The translations under genes and the position numbers were made by a program. This document shows, piece by piece, positions 32,927 to 41,485 of a DNA stretch of 64,000 bases. Origin of the DNA: PALSA-693 sp963781155 (GTDB lineage: Bacteria; Actinomycetota; Acidimicrobiia; Acidimicrobiales; Palsa-688); contig CAWAEC010000011.1 in the NCBI GenBank assembly GCA_963781155.1, forward strand, positions 744,001-808,000, given 5' to 3'. The notes beneath the pieces are model-generated. The model was not told where the DNA came from. It did no database searches and saw nothing but the letters and a program-made list of their open reading frames with translations. Position 1 is the stretch's first letter. Each line of letters begins with the position of its first letter.

Positions 32927-34105
32927 CGTCCGCGGGCCGGGTCGGTCTCACCCGTCGCGGATGGGCACTGCTGGCCTTGGCTCCGCTGTTGGCGGCGGGG
33001 GCATTTCTGTTCGGTATCGAAGAGCTGTACCCGATCGCGGCCGCCACCCTTGTCCTGATCGTGGCCGCCCGGGCCTGGGTGGGCAGCCGGCGGTGGGACG
33101 TCCGGCGTCGTCCGTCACGTGCGCCCGGCGCGTGTGCCGGCCGGGGTGCCCGCCCGGGTCGAGTTGGCCGTCGTCAATCACGGCCGCCATGAATCCCCGA
33201 TCCTCGCCGCTCAGGACCCTTTCGACGGCGGCCGGCGGTGGGCGAGATTCCTGGTGGCCCCGCTACGGCCCGGAGAACTGCGCTGGGCGGCGTACTCGCT
33301 ACCGACGTCCCGGCGGGGCGTGTTCGAGCTCGGGCCCTTGCAGTTGCAGCTTTCTGATCCTTTCGGGCTCGCCCGGGTGGTGACTGTGGGGTGCCCGACC
33401 TCGACCTTGACGGTGCATCCGCGCGTGGATGTGATCCGCTTGCGGACGGTGCCGGCCGAACCGGATCCGGATCAACGCCTACCCCAGCCGGTCGTGGGCC
33501 GCCTCGGCGACGAGTTCTACGCCCTGCGGGAATATCGGATCGGCGACGACCTCCGGCGCGTGCACTGGGCATCCACCGCCCGCACGAACCAGCTGATGAT
33601 CCGCCAGCCGGAGAATCTGCTGCAAGGACGGCTCACGGTGGCGCTGGACCTTCGGGCGGCCGTGCACGACCAGGGCACGCTGGAAGCCGCGCTGTCCGCA
33701 GCCGCCAGCCTCGTCATGTCGGGCATTCGCGGCCGCACCCACGTCCGGGTGATCACCACCACTGGCCTGGATACCGGGTTCGGATCCACTGCGGCCCACG
33801 GCGCGGCGATACTGGATGTGCTGGCCGCGGCGCAACCGCACACCGGCTCGAGCCTGCTCGATGAGTTGCGCGTCAACCAGGGAACGGGCCCGCTCGTCCT
33901 CATCACGACGCAGTCGGCGACCGGCGCCGAGCTGGCCGCCATCGCCCGGGCTGGTCGTCGGGACCGGTTGACCCTGGTCGTGTTCGAGCGATCCGCTGAC
34001 GGTGCTCCCCGCTTGGGTCTCGATCGGGTACCCGCGAACTCGCGAGCGGTCACGGTTCGAGCCGGCGCTTCGTTCCGCTCGGCCTGGGAGGCCATGGCGT
34101 GCTGA
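32923..34105 (+). CDS. DUF58 family protein, interrupted by an apparent single-base frameshift
   Basis: GTG 32923 overlaps the moxR stop and opens a frame with two membrane helices (GWALLALAPLLAAGAFLFG and LYPIAAATLVLIVAARAWV), the normal DUF58 N-terminus, ending near SRRWDV. The remainder, from VVRHVRPARVPAGVPARVEL to the end, is in another frame and includes the DUF58 signature EFYALREYRIGDDLRRVHW followed by STARTNQLMIRQ. Dropping one base near 33099-33103 joins the two (WDVGVVRHVRPA) into about 393 residues. DUF58 proteins are thought to carry a degenerate VWA-like domain and work with MoxR. Sequencing error or true lesion cannot be told apart here. Confidence 0.82.
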
Positions 34106-36582
34106 CCACCCGCACCGGGGAACCGGCCGCCGATACCGCCACGCGGCTGGACGGCGACATCGGGCAGGCGGGCCGGCCGCCGGCAGCCTCCCGTCCGGCC
34201 TGGATGGCCACCGTCAATGACGGATACCCGGCCGGGACCGTGGCCCTCACGTTTCTCACGCTGATATCAACAATCGGGCTGGTACGGGTCTTCAGCGACC
34301 ACGATTGGCTGGGGCCGGTCCTGGTCACGGCCGTTGGACTGCACGCCACCGGGTGGGCGGCCCGGCGCCTGCGCCTGCCGCGGCCAGTAGCGCTGGCGCT
34401 GGCCCTCGTCGCCTTGTGGATCCTGACCGCGTGGACCGTGCTCGGTTCGTCGACCTACGTCGGCTTTCCGGGCGCGGGCACGGCCAGCCACCTGTGGTCG
34501 GCTCTGGTCGCGGCCCATGCCGATTTCGCAACCGCGGTAAATCCCACACCCTCGACCACCGGCTACACGCTCATCGCGGTCCTGGGTGTGGGCGCGGTCG
34601 CGATCATGGGGGACTGGGCGGCGTTTCGGTGGCGATCGTCGCTGTACGGCGCCGTCCCGGCCTTCGCCTTCTTCGTAGTGTGTTCCATCCTCGGGGTCGG
34701 ACCCGGACGGGACGTGGCCGTCACCCTGGAGGTGGCCGCCCTTCTGATATTCCTGCTTGTGCACCGGGCGACAGTCGGTCCGGCCGACGAGGCCTGGTTT
34801 GGTAATCGCCGCGCCGGGGCGACGCGCTGGGCGATTACTGCCGGCAGCGCGGCTGCGGCCGCGGCGCTGATCACGGCCGCCCTCGTCACTCCGGCCGTGG
34901 CAGGGGCGGAGGGCCACGGCGTGCTGGGCTGGAAGGGCGGCGGTCTCGGCGACACCGGATCGGGTCCCCGCCAGGTGCCGAACCCGATCGTGGACCTCCA
35001 CACGCGTTTGCTGTACGAGAGCCAGACTCCCGTATTCAAGGTGCAGAGCCCGGTCTCGTCGTACTGGCGCCTGACCTCGCTCGACACGTTCACGGGACAG
35101 GACTGGATCTCCACCAACTCGTACCGAAGCTTCGGATCCCAACTGCCCGGTATCCAGGCGGTTCCGCCCGGAACCCGGGTAGTCCAGGAGCATTTCCAGG
35201 TGCAGGGTCTCGGCTCGGTGTGGCTCCCCGACGCGTTCACCCCGGTGGCGGTCTCGGGCGTGCGCCACGTGAGCTATGACCCGGTCTCGGGAAGCCTGAT
35301 CACCTCACACTCCACTTCAAACGGGTTGAGGTATTCGGTTGAGTCTTATCAGTACCTCTCCGACCTCAGTCCGGCCAAGCTGCGGACTGCGCCCCCCGTG
35401 GTCGCCACCGGCGCGATCCGCCGTTATTTGCAGCTTCCCACTTCGGTGCCACCCGATGTGGACGCGCTGGCCCGCAGCATCACCGCCGGGCAGGCCACGG
35501 AATACGGGAAGGCGCTGGCCTTGCAGAACTTTTTCCTGGGGCCGTCCTTCACGTACAGCCTGACACCACCGAATGACGGCTACGGCATCGCCGCGCTCAC
35601 CAACTTCCTGTTCGTGTCGCGCACCGGGTATTGCCAGCAGTTCGCCGGCGCCTACGCAGTGCTGGCTCGGGCCGTGGGCCTGCCCACCCGCCTGGCCGTT
35701 GGGTTCGCGACCGGCACGCCCGAAGGCAACGGCACCTACCAGGTCCTCAACGCCGACGCCCATACCTGGCCCGAGGTGTATTTCGGGCCACAGTACGGTT
35801 GGCTGCCGTTCGAGCCGACCAAGGGCTCCGTCGATCCGATCTCTGCCGGATACGCCCCTCCGTCCGATCCTGGAGCTGCGACCGGTGCCGCGAATCTCGG
35901 CTCCCCGCTCGCGCCCGCCGGCGGGCTGCAAACCGGTCCGCTCCTGCCGATCTCACGCGGCAAAAGCAGTGCCACCACCGCAGGCGCCGGCCAGCAGTCT
36001 TCGAGCGCATCCGCCGCCCGGCAGCACAGCGGCGTCGGGAAAGCGCTCTTGATCATCCTCCTGGCCCTGGTGATCTGGATGGCGCTCGTCGCCGTGTACC
36101 GGCGGACCCGATGGTCGATCCGTCGCTGGCGGGCGCGGGGCGATCCGGGTGCAGTGGTGCGATCCCACTGGGCCGATGTCACCGAACTGCTCACCTGGTG
36201 GGGGGCCAGGCCGGAGACCGGCGAGACGGACGAGGAGTTCGCCGAGCGCGCCGCCCAGATCTTGACCGACCGGCTGCGCGAACCGGCGCCGTGGCTGCCG
36301 GGGGGTGTTCGGCGACTGGCCAGGATGGTGACCGAGGCGACGTTTGCCCCCACCGTGTCGGCGGCACGCGCCGGTGAAGCCGCGGTGGTGGCACGCGAGA
36401 TCCGCCGCAGCCTGTTCCGGGCTGCCGGCGTTCGCCGGGTGGCGGTGTGGGCAGTGGTGCCCCGGCCGGGCCGGCGGGGACTCTCCACGCCCGATGCGCC
36501 GCTAGGGGCCGAGGCGGATGCACCCGTCGGCCTCCTCGAGAGCCCGTGGGCGGCCCGGCCCGCCTCTCCTCGCGTCTCTTAG
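34099..36582 (+). CDS. Membrane-anchored transglutaminase-like protein (TgpA/DUF3488 type)
   Basis: Protein of 827 residues. The N-terminal 270 residues contain about seven membrane helices (for example TVALTFLTLISTIGLVRVF, LYGAVPAFAFFVVCSILGVG). A large external region carries the transglutaminase core: catalytic Cys in SRTGYCQQFAGAYAVLARAV, His in ADAHTWPEVYF and the following GWLPFEPT. A linker rich in Ser/Ala is followed by a last helix (LLIILLALVIWMALVAVY) and a cytoplasmic DUF4129-like tail with TDEEFAERA. Such proteins probably process or crosslink cell-surface proteins. The GTG start overlaps the DUF58 stop (GTGCTGA), completing a moxR-DUF58-transglutaminase operon. Confidence 0.9.
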   Translation: MLTTRTGEPAADTATRLDGDIGQAGRPPAASRPAWMATVNDGYPAGTVALTFLTLISTIGLVRVFSDHDWLGPVLVTAVGLHATGWAARRLRLPRPVALALALVALWILTAWTVLGSSTYVGFPGAGTASHLWSALVAAHADFATAVNPTPSTTGYTLIAVLGVGAVAIMGDWAAFRWRSSLYGAVPAFAFFVVCSILGVGPGRDVAVTLEVAALLIFLLVHRATVGPADEAWFGNRRAGATRWAITAGSAAAAAALITAALVTPAVAGAEGHGVLGWKGGGLGDTGSGPRQVPNPIVDLHTRLLYESQTPVFKVQSPVSSYWRLTSLDTFTGQDWISTNSYRSFGSQLPGIQAVPPGTRVVQEHFQVQGLGSVWLPDAFTPVAVSGVRHVSYDPVSGSLITSHSTSNGLRYSVESYQYLSDLSPAKLRTAPPVVATGAIRRYLQLPTSVPPDVDALARSITAGQATEYGKALALQNFFLGPSFTYSLTPPNDGYGIAALTNFLFVSRTGYCQQFAGAYAVLARAVGLPTRLAVGFATGTPEGNGTYQVLNADAHTWPEVYFGPQYGWLPFEPTKGSVDPISAGYAPPSDPGAATGAANLGSPLAPAGGLQTGPLLPISRGKSSATTAGAGQQSSSASAARQHSGVGKALLIILLALVIWMALVAVYRRTRWSIRRWRARGDPGAVVRSHWADVTELLTWWGARPETGETDEEFAERAAQILTDRLREPAPWLPGGVRRLARMVTEATFAPTVSAARAGEAAVVAREIRRSLFRAAGVRRVAVWAVVPRPGRRGLSTPDAPLGAEADAPVGLLESPWAARPASPRVS

Positions 36583-36630
36583 TCCGCCGGGGCGCCCCGT
36601 TCCACCTGGCTGATCGAGTCGACCGCAGTC

Positions 36631-36649
36631 GGCACCCGAGTGGTGCCGG
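36631..36649. terminator. Stem-loop between convergent genes
   Basis: CGGCACC (36631-36637), a 5-base loop and GGTGCCG (36643-36649) form a perfect 7-bp hairpin in the 90-base gap between the transglutaminase and DUF3040 stops. There is no U-run on either side, so intrinsic termination is plausible but not certain. Confidence 0.5.
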
Positions 36650-36672
36650 GCTCCGGGGGACGACCGCTCAGA

Positions 36673-37050
36673 TCAGGAGTCGTCGCCGCCAAAGCGACGC
36701 CGGAACCTGCGGGCGGCGTCGTCGATCGCTTCGTTGAAGTTGCGTCCCCGCAGGGCCTGACTCAACTGGCGGAAGCCGTGCTCGCCCATGCGGCGCAAGT
36801 TGTGGGTCAACACGATGGCGCTGACCAGCATGATGGCAAAGCCGAAGACGCCGACGATCCAGCTCGACGCGAACCCGACCAGGAGAACCACCAGCCCGGC
36901 CAGAAAGCCGAGGGCCGCGTAGCGGCAGTTTCGGGCCAGGTACTTGGGCAGTGTCGTCGAGCCGAGCCGGTGAGCAGACTCCGGGTCGTGGGCAAGGAAG
37001 CGCTGCTCGATCTCGCGCAGTATCCGCTCTTCGTTCTCGTTCAACGGCAC
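36673..37050 (-). CDS. DUF3040 domain membrane protein
   Basis: Protein of 125 residues. It starts MPLNENEERILREIEQRFLA, the signature of the actinobacterial DUF3040 family, followed by two membrane helices (AALGFLAGLVVLLVGFA and IVGVFGFAIMLVSAIVL) and a basic C-terminus (NEAIDDAARRFRRRFGGD). The family is of unknown function and is often encoded near dinB or the mra cluster. GTG 37050 has GGAGGG nearby. It lies 120 bases after dinB on the same strand. Confidence 0.88.
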   Translation of the reverse strand: MPLNENEERILREIEQRFLAHDPESAHRLGSTTLPKYLARNCRYAALGFLAGLVVLLVGFASSWIVGVFGFAIMLVSAIVLTHNLRRMGEHGFRQLSQALRGRNFNEAIDDAARRFRRRFGGDDS

Positions 37051-37170
37051 TTTGAGCCCTCCGTCGACGCCAATCTTCGCGCCCTTGGCAACCTACAGCA
37101 ACGCGCCGGCATATTTCACTCGGCAAATTGCCGAGGCCCGCAATTGCGGCTCGCGGCCCGGCCCGGTCGC

Positions 37171-38478
37171 TCAGCGAGCGTCCTCACGCCCGGTCTGCCC
37201 CGGCCACTGCTCCGGGCCCGAATGCGCCCCGGCCGCCGGCCCGATGGCGGCCTCGCCAAAGCGGTTTCGCACGGCTTCGACCGCGCTCGAGGCGTCACCT
37301 CTCGGGCTCGCCACCGACGGTGTGGTGGGTCGTTCATTCTCCTCCAGGTCGAGCCGGAGTTGTGCCGCGTCAGAAGAGGTGACGCTGTTCAGATTGGACA
37401 CGCCCACACCGAGTAGGCGCACGCCCGGGCTGACGTCCAGGTCGTCGAAGAGTGCAAGGGCGCGGGCTGCAATGGACGCCCCTGCGGAAAGGGATTCCGG
37501 GCTGGTCTGGGAGCGGGTTCGGGTCACGAAATCCGCGAACCGAACTTTCAGGGTCACGGTCCGGCCCGACCGGGCCGCCCGGGCCAGACGGCCGGCTACT
37601 GCCTCGGACAAGCGCACGATCTCCTCACGCAGGCCGCCGCGGTCGTAGCGATCCGCCGGGTAGGTCTCCTCCTGACTCACCGACTTGAGCTCGCGGTCCG
37701 GATCGACGGCCCGATCGTCAGTGCCGTTGGCCAGGCGTCCCAACAGCCTGCCGTTCGCTCGCCCCACTGCCTCTTCCAGCACATCCGCCGGGACCCGGGC
37801 CAGGTCGCCGACAGTGGAGACGCCCAGGCGCCGCAGCCGGGCTGCGGTCGCGGGCCCCACTCCCCACAAGGCCTCGATCGGCAGCGGGTGCAAGAACTGC
37901 AACTCCTCGCCGGGCCGGATCACGAACACGCCGGAACCGGGTACGACTCCGCGCAAGCTGGCGGTCGGTTTGGCCGCCTCGGACGCCAGCTTGGCCAGAA
38001 ATTTAGCCGGCGCCACTCCGACCGAACAGGGCAGGGCCAGTTCGGCCCGGATTCGGTTCCGGATCGTCACGGCGATCACCGGGGCCGACCCGAACAAACG
38101 CTCGGATCCACTCACGTCGAGGAACGCCTCGTCCAGCGAGATCCCCTCAACCAGCGGGGTGTAGTCCCCGAGGATGGCGTGAATGCGCCCGCTCACCTCC
38201 GCGTACCGGTGATGACGAGGGGCCACGAAGACAGCCTGCGGGCACAGTTGCCTGGCCCGCCCGGCCGGCATCGCAGAACGGACACCGTAGGCCCGGGCCT
38301 CATACGTGCACGAGGCCACCACTCCTCGGGGTCCCGTCCCCCCGACAATCACTGGCCGGCCCGACAGTGCAGGGTCGTCCAGCACTTCCACCGAGGCGAA
38401 GAAGGCATCCATGTCCACATGCAGGATGACCCTGGTTGCCGGGCCCGGGCCCACGGTCGCAGTCTGCCAGAGCCGCAC
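37171..38478 (-). CDS. dinB: DNA polymerase IV (Y family)
   Basis: Translesion polymerase of 435 residues. The metal-binding acids are in ILHVDMDAFFASVE and in EGISLDEAFLDVSG. The fingers and thumb follow, with PCSVGVAPAKFLAKLASEAA, GVGPATAARLRRLGV (helix-hairpin-helix) and the little-finger domain starting KSVSQEETYPAD. The C-terminal 70 residues are a low-complexity tail and I see no clear beta-clamp motif in it. The start is GTG 38478 (GTG 38454 also in frame). No SOS box is visible just upstream; the preceding gap has only a hairpin. Confidence 0.93.
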   Translation of the reverse strand: MRLWQTATVGPGPATRVILHVDMDAFFASVEVLDDPALSGRPVIVGGTGPRGVVASCTYEARAYGVRSAMPAGRARQLCPQAVFVAPRHHRYAEVSGRIHAILGDYTPLVEGISLDEAFLDVSGSERLFGSAPVIAVTIRNRIRAELALPCSVGVAPAKFLAKLASEAAKPTASLRGVVPGSGVFVIRPGEELQFLHPLPIEALWGVGPATAARLRRLGVSTVGDLARVPADVLEEAVGRANGRLLGRLANGTDDRAVDPDRELKSVSQEETYPADRYDRGGLREEIVRLSEAVAGRLARAARSGRTVTLKVRFADFVTRTRSQTSPESLSAGASIAARALALFDDLDVSPGVRLLGVGVSNLNSVTSSDAAQLRLDLEENERPTTPSVASPRGDASSAVEAVRNRFGEAAIGPAAGAHSGPEQWPGQTGREDAR

Positions 38479-38516
38479 CCAACTTGATTGCCACGAGCCG
38501 ATGCAGGCAGCGCAGG

Positions 38517-38536
38517 GTTCGGTCTTTTCACCGAAC
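38517..38536. terminator. Stem-loop directly after the PIG-L gene
   Basis: GTTCGGT (38517-38523), a 6-base loop and ACCGAAC (38530-38536) form a perfect 7-bp stem. It starts three bases beyond the PIG-L stop on the minus strand and precedes dinB. There is no U-run. It may end or attenuate transcription into dinB. Confidence 0.5.
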
Positions 38537-38539
38537 GCG

Positions 38540-39247
38540 TCAGGTCAAATGCACGATCCGGTACGTTTCGGCGAAGCGAACCGACGCCCCCTCGCCGGCG
38601 TCCTCGGCGCGCTGGCGGACCGCAACTCGCAACCACTCGCTGTTGTCGCCAACCTGGCTGGAGTGACAGGCGATGGCCGCCGCCTTCACGTCGATCGTGT
38701 CGGAGATGTCGACCCACACGTCCGGCTCCAGTGTTCCCGACAGGTACACGGCGCTGACCTGATGGGCGGCACCCGCGTCGGGAAAGTAATGCGGGTTGGC
38801 GGCCGCCGGCGACACCGCGTCCAGCGCAGCCCATCCCACCACCCGATGATCGCGGTGATTGATGTAGTGCTGGCCGAAATACACCGCCGTCGGGTCGGGT
38901 GCCACGACGGCGTCGGGACGCACCTGGCGCACGAGGGCCACCAGCCGTCGCCGCAGTTCCTGGCTGTCATCGATTTCACCATCGAGAAATCCCAGCCAGT
39001 GATGGGCGGCGACACCGAGGATCGCGCCCGCGGCAGCAACCTCCTCCCGCCTGCGCGCGACCAGCCAGGACGGGTCGGTGGCGGGGTCCAGCGACCCTTT
39101 GTCGCCGTCGGCGCAGATGCACACATGAACGGTCGCGCCGGCGCCCGCCCATCGGGCCAGCGTCCCCCCTGCTGACACGTCCGGGTCGTCCGGATGGGCG
39201 TAGACGGCGAGCACCCGGCCGGGCACGTCGTTGACCAGCTCGGGCAC
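38540..39247 (-). CDS. PIG-L family N-acetylglucosaminyl deacetylase (MshB/Mca-like)
   Basis: Zinc hydrolase of 235 residues. The zinc and catalytic residues are in VYAHPDDPDVSAGGTLA (AHPDD) and in INHRDHRVVGWAAL. Other conserved blocks: RRREEVAAAGAILGV and LGFLDGEIDD. Family members deacetylate GlcNAc-inositol (MshB, mycothiol synthesis), cleave mycothiol conjugates (Mca) or act on antibiotics; the substrate here is open. GTG 39247 lies six bases after a TAGGGT (39259-39254 on this strand), which suggests a leaderless mRNA. Confidence 0.87.
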   Translation of the reverse strand: MPELVNDVPGRVLAVYAHPDDPDVSAGGTLARWAGAGATVHVCICADGDKGSLDPATDPSWLVARRREEVAAAGAILGVAAHHWLGFLDGEIDDSQELRRRLVALVRQVRPDAVVAPDPTAVYFGQHYINHRDHRVVGWAALDAVSPAAANPHYFPDAGAAHQVSAVYLSGTLEPDVWVDISDTIDVKAAAIACHSSQVGDNSEWLRVAVRQRAEDAGEGASVRFAETYRIVHLT

Positions 39248-39253
39248 GGCTCG

Positions 39254-39259
39254 ACCCTA
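39254..39259 (-). promoter_or_regulatory. Candidate -10 box for a leaderless PIG-L transcript
   Basis: TAGGGT on the minus strand ends six bases before the GTG start at 39247. This spacing would place the transcript start on the start codon, as at ileS. Confidence 0.4.
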
Positions 39260-39288
39260 TCGGTCCGCTGGCGCCGTCCCGGCGGGCG

Positions 39289-40314
39289 TCAGGGCGCGGT
39301 GACGATGGCGCCGCGGGCCACCTCGATGCCAGCGTCGTCGACGTCGGCATGGGTGACCAGACGGATCACTCCGGGGGCGACCGTGCCGGCCAGCACTCCG
39401 TGATGGCGCAGGTGATCCAGCACTGCCGGCGGATTGTCATGGGAAAAGAGCACGATGTTCGTCGCCATCGCTTTCGGATCCACCCCCGTCTGCGGCCAGC
39501 GGTCCGCCACCGCGCCGGCCAGCCGGCGAGCCCGGATGTGATCCTCGACCAGCCGCTCAAAACCCACACGGATCGCTACCAGCCCGGCGGCGGCAATTAC
39601 CCCGGCCTGACGCATGGCCCCGCCTAGCCGCTTGCGCTCCAGGGCGGCCGCGGTCATGACGTCCGCCGGCCCGGCGATCACCGACCCCACGGGCGCACCC
39701 AAGCCCTTGGACAGGCAACAGGTCACGGTTGTGGCCGCCTCCGCCCGCTCCCGCAGTGACTGCCCGCTGGCCACGGCTGCGTGCCACAAGCGGGCGCCAT
39801 CCAGGTGCACGGGCAGTCCGTGACGGCGAGCCACCGCACCGACAGCCGCCAACCGGTCCCGGTCCCACACCGCGCCGCCGGCGGCCATGTGCGTGTCCTC
39901 GACGGCGATGGCCGCCACCCGGGGTTGATGGTGGGCCTCCGCCTCGATCAGGTACTCGACGGCGGCGGCGTCGAAGCTGCCCGACTCGTCGGCGACGGTA
40001 AGCCAGGTCACGCCTGCGTTGAGGGGACCAGCACCTGCTTCGTAGCGCACGATGTGTTGCCGGGCGCCGGCGACAACGCCCTGTCCGGGACGGGCCAGGG
40101 TGCGCAACGCCATCTGGTTGGCCATCGTGCCGGACGGAACGAACAGCGCCGCCTCCATTCCGGTCATCTCCGCAAAGGTGTCCTGGAGCAGGTTCACGGT
40201 GGGGTCCTCGCCGTACTGGTCGTCGCCCACCTCGGCCTCGGCCATCGCCCGGCGCATCTCCGGTGTCGGGCGGGTGACGGTGTCCGAGCGGAGGTCGACC
40301 AGCACGGAGGTCAC
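39289..40314 (-). CDS. ltaE: L-threonine aldolase (low-specificity)
   Basis: Fold-type I PLP enzyme of 341 residues that cleaves threonine or allo-threonine to glycine and acetaldehyde. Motifs: LVDLRSDTVTRPTPEM at the start, GDDQYGEDPTVNLLQ, FVPSGTMANQMAL, LPVHLDGARLWHAAVA, and the PLP lysine in CCLSKGLGAPVGSV. GTG 40314 is the first possible start; GTG 40305 would better match homologs that begin just before DLRSDT. Divergent from the inositol monophosphatase gene. Confidence 0.92.
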   Translation of the reverse strand: MTSVLVDLRSDTVTRPTPEMRRAMAEAEVGDDQYGEDPTVNLLQDTFAEMTGMEAALFVPSGTMANQMALRTLARPGQGVVAGARQHIVRYEAGAGPLNAGVTWLTVADESGSFDAAAVEYLIEAEAHHQPRVAAIAVEDTHMAAGGAVWDRDRLAAVGAVARRHGLPVHLDGARLWHAAVASGQSLRERAEAATTVTCCLSKGLGAPVGSVIAGPADVMTAAALERKRLGGAMRQAGVIAAAGLVAIRVGFERLVEDHIRARRLAGAVADRWPQTGVDPKAMATNIVLFSHDNPPAVLDHLRHHGVLAGTVAPGVIRLVTHADVDDAGIEVARGAIVTAP

Positions 40315-40324
40315 GGTACGCTAC
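40315..40324. promoter_or_regulatory. Symmetric -10 element between divergent genes
   Basis: GGTACGCTAC, identical to the element at 31907-31916, lies between the divergent threonine aldolase and inositol monophosphatase genes. It reads TANNNT on both strands (TACGCT and TAGCGT), so it could serve both directions. Confidence 0.4.
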
Positions 40325-40387
40325 AACTGGTGTCTGTTGGTTTCTGCAGACACATCCCCCTCCTCGCCGGAGCGCAGAGTCGCATCG

Positions 40388-41230
40388 GTGTTCGGTCCAC
40401 CGCCCGACGGCCGGCTCCCGGATCCGCTGCTCCTTGACCTGGCCTCGGTCGCATTGGCGTGTGCCGATGCAGCGGCGGCGGTCCTAGTCGAAGGCCTGGA
40501 CGGGCCGCCCGCGTCCGTCGATACCAAGTCGTCGTCTACCGACATGGTGTCCGACGTGGACCGCGGGGCGGAGGCCGCTGTGTCCCGCTTGTTGGCCGCC
40601 CGCCGCCCCGACGACGGGGTGCTGGGCGAGGAGGGGACCGCCCGGCCGGGGTCCTCGGGAATCCGCTGGGTGGTGGACCCTCTGGACGGAACCACGAACT
40701 TCTTGTTCGGGATCCCACAGTTCGCGGTGTCGGTGGCGGCCGAAGTGGAGGGAACTACCAAGGTCGGGGTCGTTGTTGATCCGTCGCGGCGAGAGACCTG
40801 GGCGGCGGTGGCCGGATGGGGAGCCCGCCGCAACGGCCGGCCCTGCCAGGTGGCGTCGGGGCGCTCGACTTTGGCCACGGCGCTGGTCGCCACCGGTTTC
40901 GGGTACCAGTCGTCCCGCCGTGAATGGCAGGGGGAAGTCGCCGCCTACATGGTGTCCCGGGTCCGCGATATCCGGCGCTTCGGGGCTGCGTCGCTTGATC
41001 TGTGCTGGACGGCGGGAGGACGCTTCGATGCCTATTACGAGTGGGGCCTCAACCCCTGGGATCTGGCCGCCGGCGCCCTGATCTGTGCGGAGGCGGGCGG
41101 CCGCGTGGAGGCATTCACGGGCCGGCTCATCGTGGCGTCGACGCCGGAGTTGTTCGGTCCTCTGTGCGACCTGCTGACCGAGGCCGGCGCGACCGACATC
41201 CCGCCTGGGCCGGAGCCCAAGTTCTGGTAA
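40388..41230 (+). CDS. Inositol monophosphatase family protein
   Basis: Mg-dependent phosphatase of about 280 residues (IMPase/CysQ/histidinol-phosphatase superfamily). Metal ligands are visible: VLGEEGTARP (Glu), the signature WVVDPLDGTTNFLFGIP (two Asp), and the late motif GLNPWDLAAGALICAEAGG (Asp). KSSSTDMVSDVDRGAE is the lithium-loop region. Possible substrates are inositol-1-phosphate, PAP or histidinol phosphate; sequence alone does not choose. GTG 40388 is taken as start; TTG 40337 in frame is possible. The stop abuts the 31-bp minisatellite. Confidence 0.88.
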   Translation: MFGPPPDGRLPDPLLLDLASVALACADAAAAVLVEGLDGPPASVDTKSSSTDMVSDVDRGAEAAVSRLLAARRPDDGVLGEEGTARPGSSGIRWVVDPLDGTTNFLFGIPQFAVSVAAEVEGTTKVGVVVDPSRRETWAAVAGWGARRNGRPCQVASGRSTLATALVATGFGYQSSRREWQGEVAAYMVSRVRDIRRFGAASLDLCWTAGGRFDAYYEWGLNPWDLAAGALICAEAGGRVEAFTGRLIVASTPELFGPLCDLLTEAGATDIPPGPEPKFW

Positions 41231-41235
41231 GCGGT

Positions 41236-41451
41236 CCGGTCGGGCGGGAGCCCGGTTCTCGTGGGCCGGTTCGGGCGGGAGCCCAGTTCTCGTTGGCCGG
41301 TTCGGGCGGGAGCCCAGTTCTCGTGGGCCGGTTCCGGCGGGAGCCCAGTTCTCGTGGGCCGGTTCGGGCGGGAGCCCAGTTCTCGTTGGCCGGTTCGGGC
41401 GGGAGCCCAGTTCTCGTGGGCCGGTTCCGGCGGGAGCCCAGTTCTCGTGGG
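41236..41451. repeat. 31-bp minisatellite, seven units with a 93-bp higher-order duplication
   Basis: Seven head-to-tail units: the first is 30 bp (41236-41265) and six are 31 bp (41266-41451). Each has CGGGAGCCCAGTTCTCG near its middle with small variants. Units 2-3-4 (41266-41358) and 5-6-7 (41359-41451) appear identical in order and variant bases, so a 93-bp block was duplicated. Each unit can form a small hairpin, GCCCA and TGGGC around 7 bases. A degenerate unit follows to about 41480. The array fills the gap between the convergent inositol monophosphatase and phosphofructokinase stops. Confidence 0.95.
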
Positions 41452-41485
41452 TCGGTCGGCCCGGAGCCCACGCTCCGGTGCGGCG

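Noticed and set aside
38517..38536. SOS box before dinB
   Set aside because: The half-sites are GTTC then GAAC, the wrong order for the CGAAC-N4-GTTCG type, and the perfect stem next to a stop codon fits a hairpin better.
41236..41451. Possible CRISPR array
   Set aside because: The 31-bp units follow one another without spacers and no cas gene is present, so this is a tandem minisatellite.
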